Positions 44,473 through 54,279 of a DNA stretch of 64,000 nt are shown here, piece by piece. The position numbers and the translations under genes are program-made. This DNA is from Lysinibacillus irui (lineage in GTDB: Bacteria > Bacillota > Bacilli > Bacillales_A > Planococcaceae). The DNA lies in contig NZ_CP113527.1 of NCBI RefSeq assembly GCF_028877475.1, forward strand, positions 2,783,501 to 2,847,500, read 5' to 3'. Positions within the stretch are counted from its first letter, which is position 1, and each line of letters starts with the position of its first letter. A model generated the notes under the pieces. It ran no database searches and was not told the origin of the DNA. It saw only the letters and a list, made by a program, of their open reading frames with translations.

Positions 44473-44895
44473 CTATATAAATTTTTCTAAACTATAATAC
44501 GGATTAGATATATTCTCGCCTACTTCATCTATTGTTTCCTGTATTTCATCTAGGATTGATTTATCTATATCCTCAAACTGTTCCAGAAATTCTTTTATTT
44601 TATTAAAGCAAGTTTCTAGACCGAGATTTACTACAATAGAAAGAATAATATCTACTTCATCATAGGAATCTGTATTCCATAATCTAGAGAGAGTTCTATC
44701 AATATCATTTCGTATGTCACTTCTTAATAACTCATATGTCATAACTTGCCTGTCTGTTAGTTTACTAAGGATTAATAAAAAACCATCTTTTTCAATTTTA
44801 TTATTTCTAAATTGATCTAATGCATTTTGAAACATTGATATTAGTGTTTCAGTTGGTATTCTATCAGGTAGATTTTCAATTTCATTTATATCCAT
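44473..44895 (-). CDS. Orphan helical immunity-type protein
   Basis: 140 residues, helical and acidic: MDINEIENLPDRIPTETLIS, LRSDIRNDIDRTLSRLWN, SYDEVDIILSIVVNLGLE, then ISNPYYSLEKFI. The LWNT/hhLSIhxxLGL pattern is like Imm30-type proteins, at low certainty. It has a GAAGGGAAA-type SD. No toxin is adjacent. Confidence 0.55.
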   Translation of the reverse strand: MDINEIENLPDRIPTETLISMFQNALDQFRNNKIEKDGFLLILSKLTDRQVMTYELLRSDIRNDIDRTLSRLWNTDSYDEVDIILSIVVNLGLETCFNKIKEFLEQFEDIDKSILDEIQETIDEVGENISNPYYSLEKFI

Positions 44896-45030
44896 ATTTT
44901 ATTTCCCTTCTATTGGAATATGAACCTCATTTAAATATTGCTTTTTTGTCCCTGTTCCGTTTGATTTTTAACTATTAGTATAGTCGTACATTATACATAA
45001 CCGTTACAATCTAACAAAAGGTGTTTTTAT

Positions 45031-45249
45031 TATGTCTTCTACCATTCGTTTACTTCTCAATGATATTTTAACTAAAAAACAAATGAGCTGTCGGCAACTG
45101 GCCAAGCAAACATCACTTCTTCCTTAATACCGTCAATCATTTATATACACAACCTATACAACGTCTGCATATAAGACCCTTTCAGCTTTGTGCTACACAT
45201 TACAAGTCTCTATTCAAGACCTACTTGTATTGGAGATAAACGATTAACT
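45031..45249 (+). pseudogene. XRE-family HTH gene remnant
   Basis: The plus strand from ATG 45031 reads MSSTIRLLLNDILTKKQMSC, RQLAKQTSLLP, then a stop, and later TLSALCYTLQVSIQDLLVLE IND with a stop at 45249. This is the Cro/CI HTH layout with a damaged middle. Confidence 0.6.
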
Positions 45250-45403
45250 CACTCGAAGAACAATTGAACCCGTGCATCTGTCGGTATCACCACTATATTT
45301 CCAAACCAGTTTGTATATCATACGCAACATCAGAACTCACAAATTCTACTCTGCTTGCCCTATTCCCTATCATCTCTAGTATCTCTTTAAAATATGAGTA
45401 ATG

Positions 45404-45725
45404 CTATGGCCTTGTTTCAATCCTTAGGATATGTAAGTGACCTTCTGTTTCTCTAAAGTTTTTAAAATATAGATGAATGTATACATCGTCACTTTTCCGC
45501 ATGTGTAGTTCATAGCTATATGTTCCGCTATAAATCTTGATTTTCACTTTATATTTCTTCACCCCCAAAATATAAACACGTAAAAATGCTGAATGTGGTA
45601 CATCCTTATAATCTATAACGAACTTATCTATCGAAACCTCTATTTCAATCGCATTTTCTTCCCCTTGTATGCAAGTACTTGAATAAAATTTAATACTTAG
45701 TACACTAATTAAATAATCGTAATCT
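45404..45725 (-). pseudogene. Start-less coding remnant
   Basis: An open minus-strand frame of about 105 codons with no usable start: LSIKFYSSTCIQGEENAIEI, VIDYKDVPHSAFLRVYILGV, YSYELHMRKSDDVYIHLYFK, ending HLHILRIETRP. Beta-rich; family not recognised. It is probably the 3' part of an immunity gene. From 45791 to 46123 I see only short broken pieces. Confidence 0.45.
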
Positions 45726-45752
45726 TTTCAATTTTACGTATTTAAACATAAA

Positions 45753-45790
45753 AAAGCACTTGTCGCCTGTTATAGACAATCAAGTGCTTT
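45753..45790. terminator. Terminator, AAAGCACTTG family copy 1
   Basis: AAAGCACTTG pairs with CAAGTGCTTT. The same stem with similar loop recurs at 61073-61107, so cassettes carry the same terminator. Confidence 0.7.
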
Positions 45791-46123
45791 AAGTTTATAA
45801 ATTTTCTAAGTTTATTAATATATTTGAAAGTTTTATAAGTTATTTTTATATCGACAGTATGACATCTTTTATACTACTTGGCAAGTGTAACGTTTAAACC
45901 CTTTAGCTTGTTTAATCTCGTGTGTTTGTTGCTTATGCCATCCATAAAGTGGTCCTTTGTAAGTAAAATGGCATATCGCTTATTCTCGCTCTTATTACAT
46001 TAGCGCTAAAATAGCACTTCTTGATGGCTCTGCCTTCATGAGTTTTTTATACAATTTCAAAGATATTACAAGTTAAAAGTGTGTGTGCCTGCCTAATCAA
46101 GGCTTTTGTAATCGATATAAGAC

Positions 46124-46507
46124 TTATTCAGAAATTTCTATATAATTCATGTATTTAAGTTCTTCATACTTGACCTGCAATTCTTCAATTCCCTCAATTA
46201 AAACAGATACATATCCGGTTATGTCTACTTCTATTTCATCCGAATCATCTGGTTCAATATTAATTGGATGTGAACAGACTTCCAAAGTGTAGCCTTCTCT
46301 CCCCCCAAATCCCTGTATTACTATCTGAAGCCCTAAAATTGGATAATCAATAAAAACTGCAGGAACATCTTCATAAATATGTTCCTCTAAACCTCCGAAG
46401 GGGAGTCCACCAAATAATTTATCAGAGATTATTCTTGCTACTTCATTTATGTCCTTATTTGAATCAATTGGAATTAAGCATTTAAAAAACGGATATTTTT
46501 TTTTCAT
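46124..46507 (-). CDS. Immunity protein for the nucleotidyltransferase toxin
   Basis: 127 residues: KKKYPFFKCLIPIDSNKDIN, ARIISDKLFGGLPFGGLEEH, AVFIDYPILGLQIVIQGFGG and a C-terminal VSVLIEGIEELQVKYEELKY. No named family recognised. It starts 11 bases after the stop of the toxin 46519-47925, with GGAGAGTG upstream, so it is the cognate immunity gene by position. Confidence 0.68.
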   Translation of the reverse strand: MKKKYPFFKCLIPIDSNKDINEVARIISDKLFGGLPFGGLEEHIYEDVPAVFIDYPILGLQIVIQGFGGREGYTLEVCSHPINIEPDDSDEIEVDITGYVSVLIEGIEELQVKYEELKYMNYIEISE

Positions 46508-46518
46508 CTCACACTCTC

Positions 46519-47925
46519 CTATTCATCTTCTATTATTTTGCTTCCTTTACTATACTTCTTACTAATAAATTCTTCTTGTGTATATATTCTAAAAGTAAAA
46601 TTATCTGGTCGCCCTTTTTTATCTACCTTTCTAATTCCATCTAAAGAACTTTTCAGTGTTTTGTCTATCTCTTTTTGCATCTGTCTTATTTCTTTAATCT
46701 GAGTACCAGCTTTCCATGTCGTGCTTGGAGGAAACTGAGATGCTAATTTATCACTAACAATGAATGCATCGATATCGAAATCTGTAGGGTCAAATGGAGC
46801 ATTTCCCTTATGTGGTCCTTTCTGACCCGTAGCCAATGAACCCCGATATCCAACCTTGGCATCTGGGTCGATTTCCTTAATCTTTTTCGCTGCAGGACTC
46901 ATTGTATTTTGAACGGTATTCATAATCTCAGTTCGGGTTTGAACTTTACCCGTACCCTTATTCTCATCAGGCTTTTTATTCGAGCCATTTTGTGATGGTT
47001 GGGAATTAGACGGCTTCGGACTCGAGGAGGACGTATTTTTTCCAACCGTTCCTGTATCCGAAATCCGTCCAACGTTTACACCTGCCAATTCCATCTGCGG
47101 TGCTCCTAGTTGACGCAGCTGCTGTTTGACTTCGTCTACTTTGGCTTGGATCTGGGTTTTGGCGTTCGCTACTTGCTTGTTAACTTTTTCTTTTACATTG
47201 CCTAAAAGACCTTTATTCGCTTTTTGAGCACTTTCACTGATACCCTTCGCTGCCTTGGCACCTTTATTGACCCATTTTCCAGCTGTTGCTGCATTGCCCA
47301 CTACTGGAATCATAGCGCCAAAGGAAAGGGCCGCATTGACCTTGTCACCTCTTGCCGCATAAATAATACCATTTACGCCATCTGCTACTTCTCCTACAAC
47401 GGGGACCATCCCGACTATATCTAAGCCCGTTTGGAGCGTATTTAACAGATTTTTAGGTTTTACAGCATTTTTCACTGCTTTGGTCGTTGCTTGTGCAGCT
47501 TTTTTCATCGCTGGTAGTACTTGTTTTTTGACGACCTGCTTCGTCTGTTTGACAGCGGCCTTTACCTGTTGCTTGGCCTTCGAAACAGCCGCCTTTGTTT
47601 TTTTCACAACCTTTTTCGTGGTCAGAACAGCTTTTTTAATTGCCTTTTTCGCCCGTTTAACCAATTTACTCTTGGATAAACTATTTTTTAGCTTCCGTGC
47701 CTTGGTAAAGAATTTACCCCACTTCTTCTTTTTCTTCTTGCGTTTTTTCTTTTTCTTCTTTTTATTGGACTTCCGTTGTTTTTTCTTCGTGGAGCTCTTC
47801 TTTTTGGAGGATTTCTTAGCGCTCTTTCCTTTCGAACCTCCGCTCTTTCCTTTTTTCTTTCCACTTGGGGAGCCTACTTTCGGGATCATCCCTAGTAAAC
47901 TTCCTGCTAATCCTAATAGACCCAT
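46519..47925 (-). CDS. Poly-lysine pre-toxin with nucleotidyltransferase tip
   Basis: 468 residues; the only intact gene of its kind here. A hydrophobic lead ([18 protein letters not shown]) is followed by an extreme lysine-rich segment (22-155, including 13 residues [18 protein letters not shown]) and a hydrophobic pre-toxin part ([33 protein letters not shown]; about 165-210). A Ser/Pro/Asn linker comes next, then from about 325 the tip. The tip has [10 protein letters not shown] and DFDIDAFIV, the G-S...D-x-D signature of the nucleotidyltransferase fold. The ATG overlaps the stop of a VgrG-like tail (TAATG). It is followed by its immunity gene. Confidence 0.82.
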   Translation of the reverse strand: MGLLGLAGSLLGMIPKVGSPSGKKKGKSGGSKGKSAKKSSKKKSSTKKKQRKSNKKKKKKKRKKKKKKWGKFFTKARKLKNSLSKSKLVKRAKKAIKKAVLTTKKVVKKTKAAVSKAKQQVKAAVKQTKQVVKKQVLPAMKKAAQATTKAVKNAVKPKNLLNTLQTGLDIVGMVPVVGEVADGVNGIIYAARGDKVNAALSFGAMIPVVGNAATAGKWVNKGAKAAKGISESAQKANKGLLGNVKEKVNKQVANAKTQIQAKVDEVKQQLRQLGAPQMELAGVNVGRISDTGTVGKNTSSSSPKPSNSQPSQNGSNKKPDENKGTGKVQTRTEIMNTVQNTMSPAAKKIKEIDPDAKVGYRGSLATGQKGPHKGNAPFDPTDFDIDAFIVSDKLASQFPPSTTWKAGTQIKEIRQMQKEIDKTLKSSLDGIRKVDKKGRPDNFTFRIYTQEEFISKKYSKGSKIIEDE

Positions 47926-48213
47926 TAGGCATCACCCCCACCAACAGGGATCATCCCCATGACGTCTAGGGCTGCCTCCAGCTCTGCTTCCTCTTCTTGC
48001 GGAGCGACGGAAACAGGGGCTTTAATGGAGCCATCCATCGTCACTACTTGTCCCTGAATATCGGTATTGCCATCAAACACTAGACTGCTTGAGCCGCATG
48101 TGAAACGCATCGACTCCGCTGCACTCATGGACACACGTTTTCCGGCAAAGGTGATCGTGTCGTTGGCTTTGACCAGCAAGGATGGCCTATGCACAGTTAT
48201 GCCGCTGTCCTGC
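47925..48213 (-). pseudogene. VgrG-like C-terminal tail, cut at the 5' side
   Basis: An open frame from about 48213 gives QQDSGITVHRPSLLVKANDT, FAGKRVSMSAAESMRFTCGS, DIQGQVVTMDGSIKAPVSV and a Gly-rich end. It is near identical to 63564-63850, with a 9-base difference. Homology stops at about 48213, where unrelated DNA begins, and no start remains. The stop overlaps the toxin start, so this tail shows how toxins are linked to their VgrG. Confidence 0.8.
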
Positions 48214-48283
48214 TGTGTGGGATATACTGTCTATTATATATTATGATTTTGACCCTAGAATCTTATTATTTTAACCATAATAA

Positions 48284-48317
48284 AAACCTTGAAAGGTGAT
48301 TTAGCCAATCAAGGTTT
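48284..48317. terminator. Terminator, AAACCTTG family copy 1
   Basis: AAACCTTG pairs with CAAGGTTT in an A/T-rich setting. A second copy with similar loop lies at 61583-61614. Confidence 0.6.
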
Positions 48318-48459
48318 ATTTGGTAATCAAAATAAATCTCTCTTGATACAAAATAGCATTATTTGTTTCTTCGAAAGAAATAATTAGTTTAAATTAAATA
48401 TTTTTTCGCATCAACTTTTAGTTTCAAAAACTTTGATACCCTAAATTTAATCCATGTGT

Positions 48460-48749
48460 TTCTCGGTAATCTGTATACTTCTCTTTAAATTTAAGTCTGG
48501 GTATCTTTGATCTAAGCAATATAGTAATTCAGTATACTTTTTACTTTGCAAATTAGGCCACTTCTTCAAAAACCTCGCTTAAAAATGAAAGTTCTGTTTT
48601 TATACAAATCTGCAAAAATTCAGAGTCAAGTTTTCATCTCCGCTTAATAATATAATTAACTCTTCCCATCTTTGTTCAATTCTTGGATCGAGTTATCATC
48701 TAGTAATGCTCGTACACCTAAGATTGCTCTGACTTTGTCTTCAAACATT
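48460..48749 (-). pseudogene. Frameshifted small immunity-type gene
   Basis: A strong GGGAGGT precedes ATG 48749. The first frame gives MFEDKVRAILGVRALLDDNS and IQELN; then other frames give EQRWEELIILLSGDENL and KKWPNLQSKKYTELLYCLDQ, RYPDLNLKRSIQITEKHMD. About 95 codons in total, broken at least twice. Family not recognised. Confidence 0.5.
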
Positions 48750-48817
48750 CTTTATACCTCCCTTTATAATTTGAGGGGGGATATAACATTATACACGACC
48801 TCACTATTACCATTAGT

Positions 48818-49171
48818 TCAATTATTCATGTTATTAACTATTCTTATCACAATTTCTTTGTCCCACTCATCAAGATTAGTCATTAATTCTTCATATTTCA
48901 ATTTCGATTCAGGCGTGTTTATAGTCCCAAGTGCCGCAATGCTATAATGGCCTATTGTATCAATACCGAAAAGTTTATTTACTTTCGGGTCTCTAAATTC
49001 ACTAATCTCTATTAACCTCGATATAATTTTCTCATTACATAATTTTCTACTGACAATTTGATCTATAGCACTAACCAATACTTGGTTATGGTGAATATCC
49101 AAACATTTAATAATCTCTAGGTCGTTTAGTTTTCCCTCTCTAATTTCCCTTGATAAACTTAAAGGTTTCAT
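48818..49171 (-). CDS. HEAT-like immunity-type protein
   Basis: 117 residues, helical: LSLSREIREGKLNDLEIIKC, AIDQIVSRKLCNEKIISRLI, HYSIAALGTINTPESKLKYE. The ISxRLIEI...HYSIAALGTI pattern resembles HEAT-repeat proteins seen as immunity factors. GGGAGG precedes it. It follows the remnant 49188-49466. Confidence 0.55.
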   Translation of the reverse strand: MKPLSLSREIREGKLNDLEIIKCLDIHHNQVLVSAIDQIVSRKLCNEKIISRLIEISEFRDPKVNKLFGIDTIGHYSIAALGTINTPESKLKYEELMTNLDEWDKEIVIRIVNNMNN

Positions 49172-49187
49172 TTCTCATCGCCTCCCT

Positions 49188-49466
49188 TTATTCATTTATA
49201 GGACCAAATGCATCTATCAAATACTGTCTTTCTGCCCTATAGTTGTTCCACAGTTGTTCAGCAAGAGCCTTGTTACCAATCCTTTCAGCTTCTTTGATTT
49301 CAACCATATACGCTCTTAGCTCCATTATAATTCTATTCTTGAACTCATAAGTAACTTCCAATTTTGGATACCCTTTTGACATATCATCTAAAAAATGTTG
49401 ATACTCCAAAGGTTTTTTCTGATGAACAGATATTGAAGTTGACAGAGAAGCTATTAATGCTAACAT
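49188..49466 (-). pseudogene. Truncated toxin end fused to inverted immunity DNA
   Basis: The C-terminal part (LEVTYEFKNRIIMELRAYMV, AERIGNKALAEQLWNNYRAE, YLIDAFGPINE) looks like the end of a real helical toxin or pre-toxin. The first codons (MLALIAS) lie in antisense DNA of an immunity-gene fragment (49455-49562), so the native N-terminus is lost. Family not recognised. Confidence 0.45.
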
Positions 49467-49562
49467 ATTTTCATAAATGGAAAATATCTAGAAAAAGCAT
49501 TAAAAAGCTTCGCCGAAAGAGAAGGATATGGACAAGAGGTAGTATTTTCCTTTTTCCAACTT
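49455..49562 (+). repeat. Inverted fragment of the CdiI-like gene
   Basis: The plus strand encodes NGKYLEKALKSFAEREGYGQ and EVVFSFFQ, identical to the protein at 54806-55195, which is on the minus strand. The DNA matches from LMLTYF on, with a short deletion. This is an inverted copy of about 105 bases of that gene and shows local rearrangement. Confidence 0.85.
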
Positions 49563-49742
49563 AACATCCTTCTCTGAACCACCGGATTTATTGGTACTCA
49601 TCCTAACGAGCGAGTCACTTTCTTTTTTCGCTCCCGTCTTCATACCATTCGCACCTGCCGTGGCAAGTAGAGGTTTATTTCCGTTTAACATATCTCCGAG
49701 CTTATCCATGCCAGTCTGTATCTTTTGCTTCATCTGTGCCAT
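49500..49742 (-). pseudogene. Small VgrG/pre-toxin-like N-terminal remnant
   Basis: 80 residues: MAQMKQKIQTGMDKLGDMLN, KPLLATAGANGMKTGAKKES, then RMSTNKSGGSEKDV. The last 20 residues come from the antisense of the inverted immunity fragment. It looks like the beginning of a lost larger gene. No family assigned. Confidence 0.35.
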
Positions 49743-49774
49743 CGAGGCAAAAACAGGCCAATCATGGGCTATCT

Positions 49775-49922
49775 GACCATAATCGACCTGTCCAATATAA
49801 CGGCATAGCGTTATTTAAGGTATGAAATTTAAGCATTTATGTGCATACAAACGAAATGACAAAAATTTTATATGAATATTCCATGGATTATATTCGTTAT
49901 TGTTTCATTCGGCATTGTATAG
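49775..49922. repeat. Intergenic repeat family, copy 1 (partial)
   Basis: Shares AATCGACCTG, a GCAT-N-ATGC spot, then a tail GTTTCATTCGGC with copies at 56222 and 59005. Its left half is cut away. Confidence 0.6.
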
Positions 49923-49931
49923 CCCCACTTA

Positions 49932-50297
49932 TTAAATTAATGTAGTTTTAATTTGGTTTAATAGAAGTACAACTTTAGATTCCTCCATAGGATATGTGCC
50001 AAGGTACTGATCTGTTAAATTATCTAGAAAATCAATGAAGTCTGTATTTGATACTATTTCATATTTAATCTCATCAACTGCTGGTGGCTCAACTTCAAAT
50101 TTCACACCATTATCTTCAAAATACCCTTCTTCCCACGATTCATATTCAGATGGAAATGCACAACTGATAAACTCTGAGATACCATATCCTATAGAGTTTG
50201 AAAAATCCTCAAGAGCATTTACAAATTTATCTTCATCAAGATAGAGGAAATATAGTTCCATTGCAGTTAATTCATCAAAATTCTTATTTATTTTCAT
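49932..50297 (-). CDS. CdiI-like immunity protein for EndoU toxin
   Basis: 121 residues: FDELTAMELYFLYLDEDKFV, ALEDFSNSIGYGISEFISCA, PPAVDEIKYEIVSNTDFIDF and LLLNQIKTTLI. Together with 54806-55195 and 56778-57149 it forms one family (F-x-x-hhxF-x-x-x-x-G-h-G, P-A-V-D/E, then F...L and a C-terminal K-x-x-L). Each member follows an EndoU-like toxin, like CdiI proteins that block CDI RNases. GGAG precedes the start. Confidence 0.72.
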   Translation of the reverse strand: MKINKNFDELTAMELYFLYLDEDKFVNALEDFSNSIGYGISEFISCAFPSEYESWEEGYFEDNGVKFEVEPPAVDEIKYEIVSNTDFIDFLDNLTDQYLGTYPMEESKVVLLLNQIKTTLI

Positions 50298-50309
50298 TGT
50301 TTATCTCCT

Positions 50310-51628
50310 TTAGTCTAGTTTTGGATAGAAGTTTGTAATAGTACCATTCGCATCCATATATCCTTCAAATTTCAATCCATTCAGATTAATACCAGTTATC
50401 TTTCTTCCGGCAATACTACCAGCATCAATTCCTTGTTGCATTGCGTCTTTACCCCATCGATTATGGTTGCATCCGATATTTTGGATGGATCATACACTGT
50501 TTTTGGATTCTTGAAGTGCTTATACTCCCCAGTTAGATTACCCTTATTATCAAGTTTAGGTATCTTGTAATTAATTTGTATGATTCCATCAATTGTAGGA
50601 TGGGGTGTTACTTTATGGATAAAATCTTTATCATCTAACTTCTCAACATTTCTAAAATAATTGTAGAACTCATCCATATTGTGACCACCTGTAATACCTT
50701 TAGAAGCATCACGATTAAAACCTTGTACATTTATTAAGTGGTTATCATAATCTGATTTGAAAACTAGATTACCCGTACCCTTATTCTCATCAGGCTTTTT
50801 ATTCGAGCCATTTTGTGGTGGTTGGGAATTAGATGGCTTCGGACTTGGAGTTGTTGTGTTTCTTCCAACTGTCCCTGTATCCTCTATGCGTCTGACGTTT
50901 ACACCTGCTCCAGCTAACTCCATCTCTGGTGATCGCAGCTGACGCAGCTGTTGTTTGACTTCGTCTACTTTGGCTTGGATCTGCGTTTTTACATTTGAGA
51001 CTTGCTTGTTGACTTTTTCTTTTACATTGCCTAAAAGACCTTTATTCGCTTTTTGAGCACTTTCACTGATACCCTTCGCTGCCTTCGCACCTTTATTGAC
51101 CCATTTACCAGCTGTTGCCGCATTACCCACTACTGGAATCATAGCGCCAAAGGAAAGGGCAGCATTGACCTTGTCACCTCTTGCCGCATAAATAATACCA
51201 TTTACGCCATCTGCTACTTCTCCTACAACGGGGACCATCCCGACTATATCTAAGCCCTTTTGGAGCGTATTTAACAGATTTTTAGGTTTTACAGCATTTT
51301 TCACTGCTTTGGTCGTTGCTTGTGCAGCTTTTTTCATCGCTGGTAGTACTTGTTTTTTGACGACCTGCTTCGTCTGTTTGACAGCGGCCTTTACCTGTTG
51401 CTTGGCTTTCGAAACAGCCGCCTTTGTTTTTTTCACAACCTTTTTCGTGGTCAGGACAGCTTTTTTAATTGCCTTTTTCGCCCGTTTAACCAATTTACTC
51501 TTGGATAAACTATTTTTTAACTTCCGTGCCTTGGTAAAGAATTTACCCCACTTCTTCTTTTTCTTCTTGCGTTTTTTCTTTTTCTTCTTTTTATTGGACT
51601 TCCGTTGTTTTTTCTTCGTGGCTTTTTA
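50310..51628 (-). pseudogene. Poly-lysine pre-toxin with EndoU-like tip, frameshifted
   Basis: An open frame runs from 51628 ([18 protein letters not shown]; no start, the first 30 residues are deleted) through the pre-toxin part to 50396. The tip has NHLINVQGFNRDASKGITGG, HNMDEF and FKNPKTVYDPSKIS, the His/His/Lys-Thr layout of bacterial EndoU RNases. Near 50450 the frame shifts: the alternative frame continues WGKDAMQQGIDAGSIAGRK and NGLKFEGYMDANGTITNFYP to a stop at 50310, matching the sister tips. So both ends are damaged. The immunity gene at 49932 is intact. Confidence 0.78.
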
Positions 51629-51689
51629 GGATTTCCTAGCGCTCTTTCCTTTTTTCTTGTATGTCCCATAAGGGCAATTGTTTGATCTG

Positions 51690-51862
51690 AACTCCTGTTT
51701 CTACTAGAATTTGAATCCATGGCAAATTTTGAACAGGAACTCCAAGACTATATTCACTATTACAATCACAAACGAATGAAGGCAAAATTAAAAGACCTAA
51801 GCCCGGTGGAGTGCCGAACTCATGTCTTAGAAGTTGCTTAACTAAATATGTCTAACTTTTTG
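51690..51862 (+). mobile_element. IS3-family remnant (transposase end and IR)
   Basis: The plus strand encodes [40 protein letters not shown] and HVLEVA with stop at 51841, the C-terminus of an IS3/IS150-type transposase. TGTCTAACTTTTTGGGATCA at 51849 is the typical IS end. The rest of the element is gone. It lies at the 5' break of the EndoU pre-toxin gene. From 51863 to 52293 no gene is seen; a hydrophobic plus-strand ORF there has no family features. Confidence 0.82.
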
Positions 51863-52293
51863 GGATCAAATCAGTTATTAGAAGCGACTTTTTCTATCGT
51901 AATTATGAATAAAATCGTATACGGTCTTTTATTATTCCTCGTTCACGGTGTTTGGTTAATTCAGGGTATATTAGTAGCTGTTTATTTGTGTTCTTGTTTA
52001 ACGCCACGAACGTTGTCAGTTTCATCCGCATTTTACTTTTTCCCCTCGCTTTGTAAAATGTCATTTCGGCTTATTTATTACGCTTTATATTGTTGGGTAA
52101 CCTTTGAATATTGCCGTCATAACATGTCGATTTTAAGCATGGTGGTTTTATTTTATTAACAAATTATTATTAATGAGCTAGAACTATAGAAACCAATATA
52201 ATTTTCATTTGCAAGAAATCTCTTATTCATCATAATTATAGGACTAGGACTCTCAAAATAGTTTTGTTTTAGATAAGTATCTTTTAAATCGTT

Positions 52294-52986
52294 TCATTTT
52301 AGCCTAGTTAAAACATTTTTAATTCGATTTGCTAATTTCTCTTGCTCATCTTCAGTTAATTGCTCGTTAGATATATCATAAACTTGAAATATTTGCAACT
52401 CATTCTTTATATCTTCAATACCATTTACAGATTTTAATCCTTGATTACACAGATTTTCAGCAAGTGTTGTATAGATGATATACTTTTCACTTTTTGTGTT
52501 TTTACAATCTCGTTCAAATCGTTGTAATACATCAGTGACTATAGTGTCCGTATTTTTGTTTTCTTCTATAAAATTGCTAATATACTTTTGAACTTCCTCT
52601 ATTAATTCTTCATAATACCAACAAACCGTTTGATAGTAATCAAGAGGCATTTTTTCTAATTCTTGTAAAACATGTACTCTACGTGAAAACAGGTCATTAT
52701 ACTCTTCCTGAGATAAAGCCTTTTCAAGTTTAATTAAATTAAAATCTAATTCAATCAACACATTTTCAATATAACTCTTGAATGTATACATTGCTTTTAA
52801 ATGAGTAATTAAAATTTCTGCAAGTTCTATATAAACTATTCCTTTATCTGTTTCACTTTTCTTGGCGACCATATCATACTCATTATATGTTCTTGCTATT
52901 GCTTCTTTATTACTCATTTTTTCTTCTTTAAATTCCTTATAAGTTTCATTTATATACTCATTGTATTCTTGATAAGTAAATTCCAC
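52294..52986 (-). CDS. Immunity protein for the deaminase toxin
   Basis: 230 residues, helical and acidic: TYQEYNEYINETYKEFKEEK, IVYIELAEILITHLKAMYTF, LEKMPLDYYQTVCWYYEELI and LTEDEQEKLANRIKNVLTRL. No named family recognised. It begins 15 bases after the stop of the deaminase toxin 53002-53988, so it is its likely antidote. Confidence 0.65.
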   Translation of the reverse strand: MEFTYQEYNEYINETYKEFKEEKMSNKEAIARTYNEYDMVAKKSETDKGIVYIELAEILITHLKAMYTFKSYIENVLIELDFNLIKLEKALSQEEYNDLFSRRVHVLQELEKMPLDYYQTVCWYYEELIEEVQKYISNFIEENKNTDTIVTDVLQRFERDCKNTKSEKYIIYTTLAENLCNQGLKSVNGIEDIKNELQIFQVYDISNEQLTEDEQEKLANRIKNVLTRLK

Positions 52987-53001
52987 TTCTATAAACCTCC
53001 A

Positions 53002-53988
53002 TTATTTGTTAGGTAAAATCATTTCATCAGCATTATGAATCACTTCTATGGTAATATCAGGATATTTATCATTAAATTGTTGAATAATAAGATTACAACT
53101 ATCACATGTATCTTTTTCAGTAAATAATTTTATTTTGCCTTTTGCCTTATAATTATCTCCAACTCTCTCTGCTAAATCATTTAAAATTTTATACTCGGTA
53201 TCCCCGTCCCTTAAATAATTGTTTCCTCCATTATCATACGCTTTTGTAGCTTCAAATGTTGGTTTATTAGGTTTAAAAGAGAAATCTTCAGCCCCAGGTA
53301 TTTTTTTTGTAGCATCATGAATTCCACTATGTGCATAGAAATCTTTTTTATTGATTCCTACAATATCTACTTCTGCATAAGCAAAATTACCTTGTTTTTT
53401 ATACCTATTAGATAATGCTCCTCTTGCTTCTGCTACTTTATCAATAATATGTTGGTCTTTTCTGGGATTAATTTGTTTAGTTGGAAATGTTTTTTCAGTT
53501 CCCGATGTACTTTGTCCATTATTTTTAGAATTATTATCCGTACCCTTACTACTACTCGAACTGCTAGTAGACTTACCACTTGTTACTCCAGTCGAATTCT
53601 TTCCTATTTTTGTAAGAGAGCCAACACCCTTTGTACCAACAACTGCTGTAGCTGTATTTATGGTTGCTTTTGTTCCCCAGTATGCTCGTGAGTAGTCATT
53701 ACCATGGATAACATCTTTTTCAAAAGAGTCTTTTACTGAACCCGCAATGGTTTTCACGGTTGCCAGTGGATGGGTAGCAAAATTTTTCAAATTATCTTTC
53801 GTTTCTTTTAGTACGCCTATCGGATCAGTTACTAATTTTTTCACATCATTGTAGGTGTTTTTAGCTACATCTACAGTTGCATCGAACTTGCCTTTAGATT
53901 TTTGTGCTTGTTGGAGGCTCATGTTAAACCCTGTCCGTAAGATTTTTTCTTTGGTAGACATGTCCTTGTTTATTTTGAGCGGCTCCAT
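53002..53988 (-). CDS. Pre-toxin with BURPS668_1122-type deaminase tip
   Basis: The N-terminal part belongs to the second pre-toxin type (KYYKQAVNKTKAVYNQTKQ-like helices, then GNDYSRAYWGTKATINTATA). The frame stays open upstream to about 54222 ([20 protein letters not shown]), but the poly-lysine start is missing. The tip has YAEVDIVGINKKDFYAHSG, LRDGDTEYKILNDLAERVG and LFTEKDTCDSCNLIIQQF. T-E-x-K with C-x-x-C is the zinc site of this deaminase family. A likely start for a short form is ATG 53988, without good SD. Immunity gene: 52294-52986. Confidence 0.75.
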   Translation of the reverse strand: MEPLKINKDMSTKEKILRTGFNMSLQQAQKSKGKFDATVDVAKNTYNDVKKLVTDPIGVLKETKDNLKNFATHPLATVKTIAGSVKDSFEKDVIHGNDYSRAYWGTKATINTATAVVGTKGVGSLTKIGKNSTGVTSGKSTSSSSSSKGTDNNSKNNGQSTSGTEKTFPTKQINPRKDQHIIDKVAEARGALSNRYKKQGNFAYAEVDIVGINKKDFYAHSGIHDATKKIPGAEDFSFKPNKPTFEATKAYDNGGNNYLRDGDTEYKILNDLAERVGDNYKAKGKIKLFTEKDTCDSCNLIIQQFNDKYPDITIEVIHNADEMILPNK

Positions 53989-54279
53989 TTTATCTAACGA
54001 CTTATAGACTTTAACAGCTTCTTTTGCGGCTACTTTTACTTCCTTTACCGCTTGCTTTGTCTGGTTATAAACGGCTTTCGTTTTGTTTACTGCTTGTTTA
54101 TAGGTTTTCTTACCCGCTAGGACAGCTCTTTTTACTACTTTCTTAAATTGCTTCGCTATTTTACTTTTGCTTAGTTTATTATAGAGCTTCCGTGCCTTGG
54201 TAAAGAATTTACCCCACTTCGTTTCATAGCTTCTCTGTCAACTTCAATATCTGTTCATCAGAAAAAACCTTTGGTCATC

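Noticed and set aside
47480..47962. Plus-strand ORF rich in Phe, Cys and Ala, looking like a membrane protein
   Set aside because: It is the antisense of the lysine codons of the poly-lysine toxin; the same shadow appears at 51309 and 63341.
51848..52159. Plus-strand hydrophobic ORF of 103 codons
   Set aside because: It begins in the IS3 inverted repeat, has no SD and no recognised pattern; probably chance.
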